This document shows, piece by piece, positions 1-5,929 of a stretch of 6,392 nt of DNA. Below the pieces are notes generated by a model that saw only the letters and a program-made list of their open reading frames with translations, was not told the origin of the DNA and ran no database searches. The stretch lies in assembly GCA_029863825.1 (NCBI GenBank), contig JAOTUP010000124.1, forward strand, positions 1 to 6,392, read 5' to 3'. Numbering within the stretch: the stretch's first letter is position 1; every line of letters starts with the position of its first letter. The position numbers and the translations under genes were made by a program. Origin of the DNA: Acidobacteriota bacterium (GTDB lineage Bacteria > Acidobacteriota > Thermoanaerobaculia > Multivoradales > JAHEKO01).

Positions 1-802
1 GCCGTCCGCCTTGTATCGTGAGCAGATCGGCACGCACCATCGCCGCCTTGACGCGGCTATCGAAGAACGGATGGGTTCGCCAGTAGCCGTACTCCTTCGA
101 TTCCGGAAGGCGACTTCGCATGAGCTCCATGAGCAGGCGGTAGCCGTTCGGATCGTAGCCTGCCGCCGCCGCCCAGCGCTGCCCTTCGCTGTCCGCTTCG
201 TCTTCGAACTCCCGGCTGTAACTGCGCAGCAGGAGCTCGCTCACGACCAGGCCTGCCGCCGCCGTGCCCATGATGCGGTCGCCGCGCGGGTTGCTGGGAT
301 CGTAGCCCCCGGTCGGCGGGATGTAGTCGTCCCTGCTGTTATTGGTGGCAATGATGACACCCGCGAGCACCGTCTGACTGAGGACATTGAGCAGCGTCGC
401 CCGGCGCTGCATCTTGAGACCGTGATTCATCACCACATGCCCGATTTCGTGCCCCAGCAGACCTCCGAGCATGTCGTCGGTGAGGCCGAGATCCAGCATG
501 CCGCGAGTGATGAAGATCTGTCCCGCCGGCAACGCGAATGCATTCGGGACCGGAATGTCGACGAGGAAGAAGGAAAACGGGTAGGCGGTGAAGCGGGTTT
601 CCTGGGCGATTCGATAGCCGATCTCGGCGACGCGACGCAGCTCTTCTGGGTTGTCGTAGCGCCCGTAGAACTCCATCGCCTGCTGCGCCGCCTCCAGGCT
701 CTTGCTGAAGATCTCAGGGTTGTCTACAGGCGGCGCTTCCTGCGCCATCGCAAAGGGCGCGAAGAAAACGAACGCGAGTGCGAAAATGAGTGTGCGGCGC
801 AT
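1..802 (-). CDS. Secreted M48-family zinc metallopeptidase, 3' end outside the window
   Basis: A membrane-associated or periplasmic zinc endopeptidase of the M48 family, probably the BepA-like group that works in envelope protein quality control. Reading the minus strand from 802 gives 267 residues open to the left edge. Residues 1-20 form a signal peptide: Arg2-Arg3, a hydrophobic core, then AMA before Gln21. The zinc site is HEIGH (His118, Glu119, His122), and the likely third ligand is Glu200 in EDEAD (ExxxD, Asp204). NAFALPAGQIFITRG (87-101) and THPFFDSR (243-250) match conserved strands and the HP...R motif of the family. Hydrophobic stretches lie at 137-153 and 179-192. BepA-like members carry C-terminal TPR repeats, which would lie beyond the edge. 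An in-frame ATG at 829 adds nine residues; 802 is preferred because it starts a cleaner signal peptide. The gene is divergent from its neighbours and probably unrelated to them. Confidence 0.9.
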   Translation of the reverse strand, partial: MRRTLIFALAFVFFAPFAMAQEAPPVDNPEIFSKSLEAAQQAMEFYGRYDNPEELRRVAEIGYRIAQETRFTAYPFSFFLVDIPVPNAFALPAGQIFITRGMLDLGLTDDMLGGLLGHEIGHVVMNHGLKMQRRATLLNVLSQTVLAGVIIATNNSRDDYIPPTGGYDPSNPRGDRIMGTAAAGLVVSELLLRSYSREFEDEADSEGQRWAAAAGYDPNGYRLLMELMRSRLPESKEYGYWRTHPFFDSRVKAAMVRADLLTIQGGR

Positions 803-922
803 GCGAGGGAGTTCCAAAGCAGGATCCATGCCGACGTCGTGTCGCTATGCTAGCTTGTCGACTTCTCGCTGTGGGTAGGTCGAGAGTATCCCAAACAGGG
901 CCGCCGCTCCGGGATCTGCGAA
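803..922. promoter_or_regulatory. Divergent intergenic region
   Basis: This 120-nt gap separates the minus-strand protease gene from the plus-strand ANL-like gene, so it should hold promoters for both directions. I found no -35/-10 pair with good spacing on either strand. A short palindrome GCTAGC (849-854) and the TATGCT/TAGCAT hexamers around 846-852 are the only box-like elements. The function is inferred from position, not from a motif. Confidence 0.35.
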
Positions 923-1807
923 ATGGGAAGGCACATGGAGACGCGCAAGGACAATCGCAAGGTGCTCGCGGAGGATCCGTTCATCTTCTACCCGCAGCCG
1001 CCAGACTGGCGCTGGCTGTCCTTTGCCGAGGCCGCCGAAGGAGTCGAAACGTGGCGAGCGAGTCTGAGTGGTCTCGCGGCCGGTGCGAGAGTCGGGATTG
1101 CCGGTTCGCCGTCGGGGGCAGCCTTGGTCGCCGATATCGCGGTGCGGGCGTCGGGGCTGGTGGCGGTTCCACTCGCCGATAGCGAGATCGAGATGAGCGA
1201 CTCCGGGTGCGTCGACTGCATCCTGGATCTCGAGGCATACGAGCTCCGGACGTTCCCCGTGCCGCCGGCGACGGCCGGCACGGCGAACGGAGCCAGTCCC
1301 CAGCGCCCTGCGAGTAGTTGGTCGAATGGAGGGTGTGTCGTGTGGAGAGGCGCTGCGCGCGACTGTGCGCCCGTACTCCTGCGCCGGGAGCGTCTCGAAA
1401 GCGCGGTGGAGAGAATGGGACGTGACATCGGCGTGCTGAGAGAGCGCCCAATTGTCGTGCACGGCAGAAGTCTCGGAGACGCGGGTGAACGCGTCGTCGT
1501 GGAGTGGGCCATTCACGAGGCGGCGGCTATCGTCATCGCCGCTCCGGGGACAGAGATGTCGGTGGCTGGGTGGGTTCGCCCGACGCTGCTGCAGGGCTCG
1601 CCGGCGGAGCTCGGCGAGTGGATTCGGAGCTGCACAGCCGAACGGCACGGCAAGCTTGTCCTCGAGCGCCGGTTCCGGCGTCTTGCCGCGGTCGTGGTCC
1701 TCGCGGACGAGACCGTCGACGAGGAAACGAGCCGTCAGTGGCAGGAAGTCGGAGTGCGGGTTGTGAACGCGCCGACGCTAGGGTCCGCGGGCGACGATCG
1801 GCTATGA
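923..1807 (+). CDS. ANL-superfamily (acyl-CoA synthetase-like) half-protein lacking catalytic motifs
   Basis: A 294-residue protein that looks like the N-terminal half of an AMP-forming acyl-CoA synthetase. Residues 30-84 follow the usual opening of the fold: WLSFAEAAEG, a helix, GARVGIAGSPSGA, then RASGLVAVPL. Residues 176-234 resemble the next part, including WVRPTLLQGSPAELGEWI (217-234), close to the 'RPT...vP' segment of FadD-like enzymes. The Ser/Thr/Gly-rich ATP loop (TSGTTGxPKG) expected near 138-150 is absent; CVVWRGAARD stands there. The protein ends at VVNAPTLGSAG, where the YGxTE motif normally occurs, so the adenylate-binding core and the C-terminal lid domain are missing, and only 70 nt remain before the next gene. 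The frame is intact with coding-like codon use, which favours a pseudoenzyme or a well-preserved remnant. ATG 935 is an alternative start, with GGGAAGG just upstream. Catalytic activity is unlikely. Confidence 0.7.
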   Translation: MGRHMETRKDNRKVLAEDPFIFYPQPPDWRWLSFAEAAEGVETWRASLSGLAAGARVGIAGSPSGAALVADIAVRASGLVAVPLADSEIEMSDSGCVDCILDLEAYELRTFPVPPATAGTANGASPQRPASSWSNGGCVVWRGAARDCAPVLLRRERLESAVERMGRDIGVLRERPIVVHGRSLGDAGERVVVEWAIHEAAAIVIAAPGTEMSVAGWVRPTLLQGSPAELGEWIRSCTAERHGKLVLERRFRRLAAVVVLADETVDEETSRQWQEVGVRVVNAPTLGSAGDDRL

Positions 1808-1829
1808 TCCGGCGGTTCGTATCCGAAGC

Positions 1830-1858
1830 ATGAGGTCGCTCGATCGACCCCGACTCAT
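1830..1858. repeat. Inverted repeat upstream of the thiolase gene
   Basis: In the 70-nt gap before the thiolase gene, GGTCG (1834-1838) pairs with CGACC (1845-1849) around a 6-nt loop. An alternative, longer pairing joins ATGAG (1830-1834) with CTCAT (1854-1858), and TCG (1836-1838) with CGA (1851-1853). No T-run follows, so it is not a standard intrinsic terminator. It ends 7 nt before the thiolase Shine-Dalgarno sequence. It could be an operator, an mRNA structure in the leader, or chance in GC-rich DNA. Confidence 0.35.
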
Positions 1859-1877
1859 ACCGTGAAAGGACCAGACG

Positions 1878-3320
1878 ATGTCTGAGACCGAGACGCCGAG
1901 TAAGCGGGTACTGCTGCCGCTGGCAAATCAGGCGCCGGTGGCGGCTGAGATCGGCGAACGAGCGGACACGGTGTGGACGCGTGGCGAGGGAAGTGCGCCG
2001 GCGATTGCCAAGGTCGCGAGCAAGAGCGTTCGCGGGCCACAGGGGCGAGTGGCGATCGTCGACGGGTGCCGTACTCCGTTCTGCAAATCGGGCACGGAGC
2101 TGCGGGATCTGGACGTCGTTGACCTGGCGAGCATTCCGACTGCCGAGGTCGTGACTCGCAACGATCTCGATCCGCGCGAGATCGATCTTTCGGTCTACGG
2201 TGTCGTTGTGCCGGCGCTGCATGCGCCGAATCTGGGACGAGAAGTCATCTTCCGCTCGTCGTTGCCGATGACGATTCCGGGGACGACCGTCAACCTCGCC
2301 TGCGCATCGGCGAACCGCGCCATCACTTCGGTGGCTGAGGCGATCCTGTCCGGCCAGTGCGAGGTGGGCCTGGCGGGCGGCGCAGAGTCGCTCTCCAATG
2401 TGCCGATTCAGTACTCGAAGAACGCGGCCCGGCGGTTGGTGGAGTTCAGCAAGGCGAAGTCCCTCGGCAAGAAGCTCGGCGTGTTATCGAAAGTTCGGCC
2501 CGGCGATCTCGTTCCCGTGCCACCTGCCATCGCCGAGTACACGACCGGTATGACCATGGGGCAGGCGTGCGAGAAGATGGCGAAGGAGAACGACGTGTCC
2601 CGCCGGTCGCAGGACGAGATCGCGCTCATGTCGCATCAGCGGGCGGCAGCGGCGGCCGAGGACGGCCGCCTCGACCGCCAGATCGTCGCGACGTTTCCCA
2701 AACCCGGGTACGACCGCGTGGTGACGCGCGACAACGGAGTGCGACCCGACAGCTCGATAGAGTCACTGACCGCTCTCAGACCCGTCTTCGACAAGCGCTA
2801 CGGCTCGCTGACGGCCGGCAACTCGAGCCCGATCACTGACGGCGGCGGCGCCGTCCTGTTGATGAGCGAAGAGAAGGCGAAGAGTCTGGGGTACGAGCCT
2901 CTCGGGTACGTGCGCTCCTGGGCATATGCGGCGCTCGATCCGGGCAGCCAGTTGCTGCAGGGCCCCGCCTACGCCGCGCCGATGGCGCTCGATCAGGCCG
3001 GGTTGAACTTGCGCGACATCGATCTCGTCGAGATGCATGAAGCGTTCGCAGCTCAGATCGTCTCCAACATGAAGGCCTTTGCCTCGAAGACATTCGCCCG
3101 CGACGAGCTGGGCCGCAGCGAGCCGCTGGGTGAGATCGACCTCGAGCGATTCAACGTCAACGGCGGTTCTATTTCAATCGGTCATCCGTTCGGAGCTACC
3201 GGTGCGCGAGTGACCATCCAGCTGCTCTCCGAACTGGCTCGCCGCGGGCTCGAGCTCGGGCTGATGACGGTGTGCGCCGCCGGCGGTGTGGGCTTCGCAA
3301 TGGTCGTTGAACGCGGGTAG
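1878..3320 (+). CDS. fadI: FadI-type acetyl-CoA acyltransferase (3-ketoacyl-CoA thiolase)
   Basis: Cleaves 3-ketoacyl-CoA with free CoA to acetyl-CoA and a shortened acyl-CoA, the last step of beta-oxidation, in the cytoplasm. All thiolase active-site elements are present: nucleophile Cys142 in NLACAS, His387 in EMHEAFAAQ, His436 in GGSISIGHPFGATGAR, and Cys466 in CAAGG. The segments PVPPAIAEYTTGMTMGQ (213-229) and SHQRAAAAAEDGRL (252-265) place it with FadI and the mitochondrial trifunctional beta subunit rather than the FadA or PhaA types. At 480 residues it is about 45 longer than E. coli FadI; the excess lies before RVAIVDGCRTPF (57-68) and has no recognisable domain. The start is fixed by AAGGA (1866-1870), 7 nt before the ATG. 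No FadJ-type partner gene is in the window. The next gene starts 6 nt downstream, so the two are probably co-translated. Confidence 0.93.
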   Translation: MSETETPSKRVLLPLANQAPVAAEIGERADTVWTRGEGSAPAIAKVASKSVRGPQGRVAIVDGCRTPFCKSGTELRDLDVVDLASIPTAEVVTRNDLDPREIDLSVYGVVVPALHAPNLGREVIFRSSLPMTIPGTTVNLACASANRAITSVAEAILSGQCEVGLAGGAESLSNVPIQYSKNAARRLVEFSKAKSLGKKLGVLSKVRPGDLVPVPPAIAEYTTGMTMGQACEKMAKENDVSRRSQDEIALMSHQRAAAAAEDGRLDRQIVATFPKPGYDRVVTRDNGVRPDSSIESLTALRPVFDKRYGSLTAGNSSPITDGGGAVLLMSEEKAKSLGYEPLGYVRSWAYAALDPGSQLLQGPAYAAPMALDQAGLNLRDIDLVEMHEAFAAQIVSNMKAFASKTFARDELGRSEPLGEIDLERFNVNGGSISIGHPFGATGARVTIQLLSELARRGLELGLMTVCAAGGVGFAMVVERG

Positions 3321-3326
3321 CGGCCT

Positions 3327-4511
3327 TTGAGTGCCCCGCTGGCAGGTCTTCTCGTCATCGATCTTTCGCGGCATCTGCCGGGCCCGTTTGCGGCGCGCAT
3401 GTTGGCCAATCTCGGGGCGCGGGTCATCAAGGTCGAGGAGCCGGAGCTCGGGGATCCGGTGCGATCGGCGCCGCCGTTCAGCGGTGGGCGGAGTCTGCTT
3501 GCTGAAGCTCTGCTGTCGGGTCTGGAGAGCATCGCGTTGGATTTGAAGCAGGCCGGCGGTCTGGAGGTGGTCGAATCACTGCTCGACCACGCCGACGTGC
3601 TGCTCGAGACATTCCGTCCCGGGACGCTCGAGCGCTTCGGCCTCTCGCCACCGCAGCTGCGAGAGAAGTTCCCGCGACTTGTGATCTGCTCCCTCTCAGG
3701 CTGGGGAAGCAGCGGACCGGCGGCGGGTCGAGCCGGGCACGACTTGAGCTATCAGGCGGCGGCGGGAACGCTCGCAGCCACTGGTAGAACACCCAATCTG
3801 CCGGCCGCCGATCTTCTCGGTGCGTGGAGCGCCGTCGCGGCAATCAATGCAGCGCTTTTTGCCCGCGCGCACAGCGGTGCCGGAGCGCGGATCGACGCGT
3901 CGCTTTTCGACGCTGCGGTGGTCGGCAACGTGACCAACGTTGCTGCCGCGCGGAGTGTCGAGTCCGAGCTGCCAGCTCCCGGACCGCTCACCGGAGCGCT
4001 GCCCTGCTACCGGATCTATCGCACTGCCGATGGGCGGCTCTTTGCCGTTGCCGCGCTGGAGGAGAAGTTCTGGCGCCAGTTCTGCGCTGCTGCCGAGCGC
4101 CCGGATCTTCTGGCGCTGCAGTATGACCGCGACCCCGATGCTCATCGACAGGTCGGCGAGCTGATGCTTGCGCGGACTTCTGCCGAGTGGGCCAAGCTCT
4201 TCGGTCGACACGACATCCCGGGCGAGCCGGTAGCACGCCCCGAGCATGCGCTCGAGGGCGATCAGGCGACGGCGCGTGGGCTTGCCGGCGGAGCGCGAGG
4301 GGGAATACCATTTCCGGCACTCCTGGACGGCGAGCGTCCGGCGATGACGGGCGATATGCCGCGGCTCGGTGCGCACACACGCGAGCTGCTCGCTCAGTTT
4401 TGCCCGGAGAAGCTCAAAGGCCCGCGTCGTCAGCGAGTCGCGGCCGGCATCGGCCCGCGCTTCAGTCTCAAGCGGTCGCTGGTGGGATGGGTCGGAACGC
4501 TGAAGCGGTGA
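3327..4511 (+). CDS. CoA-transferase family III (CaiB/BaiF) protein, alpha-methylacyl-CoA racemase-like
   Basis: A cytoplasmic acyl-CoA enzyme of the CaiB/BaiF fold, 394 residues. The N-terminus LLVIDLSRHLPGPFAARMLANLGARVIKVE (8-37) and VLLETFRPGTLERFGL (91-106) are family signatures for CoA binding. The racemase catalytic set is present: His138 in AGHDLSY, Asp162 in PAADLLGAW, and Glu245 in VAALEEKFW, with spacing near that of mycobacterial MCR (His126, Asp156, Glu241). This favours epimerisation of 2-methylacyl-CoA thioesters over CoA transfer, although a transferase role is not excluded. The loop between His138 and Asp162 is six residues shorter than in MCR. The last 30 or so residues form a basic tail (KGPRRQR...SLKR) of unknown role. 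The start is TTG: the thiolase stop lies in the same frame at 3318-3320, and the next ATG (3399) would remove the conserved N-terminus. The Shine-Dalgarno is weak, so translational coupling to fadI is likely. Confidence 0.87.
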   Translation: MSAPLAGLLVIDLSRHLPGPFAARMLANLGARVIKVEEPELGDPVRSAPPFSGGRSLLAEALLSGLESIALDLKQAGGLEVVESLLDHADVLLETFRPGTLERFGLSPPQLREKFPRLVICSLSGWGSSGPAAGRAGHDLSYQAAAGTLAATGRTPNLPAADLLGAWSAVAAINAALFARAHSGAGARIDASLFDAAVVGNVTNVAAARSVESELPAPGPLTGALPCYRIYRTADGRLFAVAALEEKFWRQFCAAAERPDLLALQYDRDPDAHRQVGELMLARTSAEWAKLFGRHDIPGEPVARPEHALEGDQATARGLAGGARGGIPFPALLDGERPAMTGDMPRLGAHTRELLAQFCPEKLKGPRRQRVAAGIGPRFSLKRSLVGWVGTLKR

Positions 4512-4518
4512 CCGTCGA

Positions 4519-4532
4519 CAACTCGTGAGTTG
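4519..4532. repeat. 14-bp palindrome just after the racemase-like gene
   Basis: CAACTCGTGAGTTG is a 6-bp inverted repeat around a central GT. As RNA it would fold as a 5-bp stem with a CGTG loop, too weak for a terminator by itself; as DNA it has the size and symmetry of a dimeric repressor half-site pair. Its location right after the upstream gene, over 250 nt before the likely dctP promoter, argues against a simple operator role. Confidence 0.3.
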
Positions 4533-4803
4533 GGCTCTCATGGGTCCGACTGCGAATCGGGTCGAAGGTGTACCCCTCTCCAGACGCTTGTCGTTGATCG
4601 CGCTGCTCGATCGGCCGCATGGTGCGAGTCCGCGGCCACCCGCGAGGAGCCGAGTCGGACGGGTGTCTTCCCGGGTCGTCGCCCACCGTCAGGGCGCGAA
4701 CGACGTCGCGCGCCTGATGCGAATACTTCTGGACTCGGGTCACGCGTGCACTCTTGGGAGAGAGGCGCGGTCTTTGCCTGCGGACCGCTGATAGAAGAGT
4801 TTC

Positions 4804-4831
4804 TTGACCGGAAGCCGATGACCGATAAGAT
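4804..4831 (+). promoter_or_regulatory. Candidate sigma70-type promoter for dctPQ
   Basis: TTGACC (4804-4809) matches five of six bases of the -35 consensus. TAAGAT (4826-4831) matches four of six of the -10 consensus, with a 16-nt spacer. Transcription would begin near 4838, giving a short leader of about 20 nt to the dctP ATG at 4859. It is the best box pair I found in this intergenic region and supports the transporter being transcribed separately from fadI and the racemase-like gene. Confidence 0.5.
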
Positions 4832-4849
4832 CCTCCAAGATTGCGGAGG
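4832..4849 (+). promoter_or_regulatory. dctP ribosome binding site with an upstream complementary CCTCC
   Basis: GGAGG (4845-4849) is a strong Shine-Dalgarno 9 nt before ATG 4859, and it selects that ATG over the in-frame TTG at 4841. CCTCC (4832-4836) is exactly complementary to it, separated by 8 nt, and a neighbouring T-G wobble (4831 with 4850) could extend the stem. In a transcript starting upstream of 4830 this hairpin would hide the ribosome binding site. A transcript from the promoter at 4804-4831 would start after CCTCC and lack the hairpin. Confidence 0.55.
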
Positions 4850-4858
4850 GATTTGGTA

Positions 4859-5929
4859 ATGAAAATCGAATGGTCACGAGGTGGCTCTTTGTTGAAAGCT
4901 GGCGTCGGCCCACGGACGGTGATGGTGGTGACCTTGTTGGGTGTGGTTGCACTCTGGTCGGCGGCGCCCGGCCTCGCGGCCTCCGACTCGGTGCTCAAAC
5001 TGGCGACGCTGGTGCCCGAAGGATCAGTGTGGGACAAGGCGCTTCGCGAGATGGGCGCAACCTGGAAGCAAGCTTCTTCGGGGCGAGTGACGCTGACGAT
5101 CTATCCCGGTGGCGTCGCCGGCTCCGAGCACGACGTGCTGCGCAAGATGCGGATCGGACAGCTCCAGGCCGGGTCGCTCACGACTGCAGGCCTGGAACAC
5201 ATCGATGCCGGGTTCAAGGTATTGACGATCCCGCTTTTCTACGACTCGTATGACGAATTCTTTCACGTTCTTTCCGGACTGGCACCGGAGCTCGAGCGAC
5301 GTCTAGAGGTGCACGGGTACGTGCTGTTGCACTGGGGACACGCGGGGTGGGTGCATTTTTTCTCGCGGCGACCGATGCATACGATCGACGACCTGCGCCG
5401 GTTCAAGATCTTCGTCACCGCAGGCTCCGATGACATGGTTGCCTGGTGGACGCGCAACGGTTTCCAGCCGGTCGCGTTGAGCCCGACCGATATCATGACG
5501 GGCCTGCAGACCGGAATGATCGATGTCCTGCCGACGACGCCGCTCGCCGGGCTTTCGTTGCAGTGGTTTCGTCAGACGCCATACATGCACGATCTCGGAC
5601 TGGCGCCCCTGACCGGCGCGACAATCGTTTCGAAGCGGGCATGGGAGCGACTGGACGAGAACGATCGGACGCGACTCTTGGCTGTGGCCCGCAAGGTTGG
5701 GGCGCGTCTGGAGGAGGAGATCCCGCGTCAGGACAAGCAGGCCGTCGCCGAGATGGAGGCGCGGGGATTAAGAGTCACGACGAGCACTGACATGCCGCAA
5801 TGGGAGAAGACGGCAAAGGGATTCGCCGCCTCGATGCGCGGGGCGATGGTGCCCGAAGACGTGTACGATCGCGCGGTAGCTCTTCGCGACGAGTACCGAA
5901 GACAGCAACAGGGCGGAGGTGATTCCTGA
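4859..5929 (+). CDS. dctP: TRAP transporter substrate-binding protein, DctP family
   Basis: The periplasmic solute receptor of a tripartite ATP-independent transporter, which binds an organic acid and delivers it to the DctQM membrane complex. The 356-residue protein starts with a signal peptide: basic n-region, hydrophobic core TVMVVTLLGVVALW (20-33), cleavage probably after LAA41. The mature N-terminus LKLATLVPEGSVWDKALREM (46-65) is typical of the family, as are the ratio-setting central segments DDLRRFKIF (177-185) and LSPTDIMTGLQTGMIDVLPTT (207-227). The family's substrate-carboxylate arginine usually follows 'lKi' in the central segment; here it is Phe185, placing this protein in a divergent branch whose ligand cannot be predicted. 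ATG 4859 is chosen for its GGAGG; a TTG at 4841 would add six residues. The stop overlaps the start of dctQ. Confidence 0.9.
   Translation: MKIEWSRGGSLLKAGVGPRTVMVVTLLGVVALWSAAPGLAASDSVLKLATLVPEGSVWDKALREMGATWKQASSGRVTLTIYPGGVAGSEHDVLRKMRIGQLQAGSLTTAGLEHIDAGFKVLTIPLFYDSYDEFFHVLSGLAPELERRLEVHGYVLLHWGHAGWVHFFSRRPMHTIDDLRRFKIFVTAGSDDMVAWWTRNGFQPVALSPTDIMTGLQTGMIDVLPTTPLAGLSLQWFRQTPYMHDLGLAPLTGATIVSKRAWERLDENDRTRLLAVARKVGARLEEEIPRQDKQAVAEMEARGLRVTTSTDMPQWEKTAKGFAASMRGAMVPEDVYDRAVALRDEYRRQQQGGGDS
5915..5922 (+). promoter_or_regulatory. Consensus Shine-Dalgarno of dctQ inside the dctP 3' end
   Basis: GGAGGTGA is a full match to the anti-Shine-Dalgarno sequence of 16S rRNA. From GGAGG to the CTG at 5926 there are 6 nt, an ideal spacing, while the first in-frame ATG (5983) is over 60 nt away. 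It therefore decides the dctQ start in favour of CTG 5926. Its last three bases (5920-5922) are also the in-frame TGA that closes the dctQ frame upstream. Confidence 0.7.

Larger units (their letters stand above)
4512..4858. other. 347-nt intergenic stretch without a convincing gene
   Basis: Open frames here on both strands lack ribosome binding sites and recognisable protein features. Two inverted repeats are visible: CAACTCGTGAGTTG (4519-4532), 7 nt after the racemase-like gene's stop codon, and GGCCGC/GCGGCC (4613-4618 with 4632-4637, 13-nt loop). Neither is followed by a T-run, so an intrinsic terminator cannot be claimed. The right end carries the candidate promoter and ribosome binding site of dctP. 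I see nothing else in the middle part. Confidence 0.6.

Noticed and set aside
11..853. Long plus-strand open frame (280 codons) over the left end
   Set aside because: It is antisense to the M48 peptidase frame, which carries a signal peptide, HEIGH and downstream family motifs; the plus frame shows only Arg/Ala/Val-rich low-information sequence.
845..1648. Long minus-strand frames opposite the ANL-like gene, which could suggest the real gene is on the other strand
   Set aside because: They show no family similarity, while the plus frame has ordered ANL-fold segments (GARVGIAGSPSG, GLVAVPL, VRPTLLQGSPAEL).
1780..1877. Frameshift that would restore the missing C-terminal half of the ANL-like protein
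   Set aside because: Only 70 nt lie between its stop and the well-supported thiolase start, so no room remains for the missing core and lid domain.
4613..4637. GGCCGC/GCGGCC hairpin as a terminator
   Set aside because: The loop is 13 nt and no T-run follows; six-base GC-only inverted repeats are common by chance in DNA of this composition.
4525..4791. Possible small plus-strand gene (88 codons, GTG start) after the racemase-like gene
   Set aside because: No Shine-Dalgarno precedes the GTG, the start sits in the 14-bp palindrome, and the product is Arg/Pro-rich without recognisable features; a second frame of similar length overlaps it.
4468..5037. Minus-strand open frame of 189 codons across the intergenic region
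   Set aside because: It overlaps the ends of two well-supported genes, has no ribosome binding site or domain, and its composition is typical of a GC-rich shadow frame.
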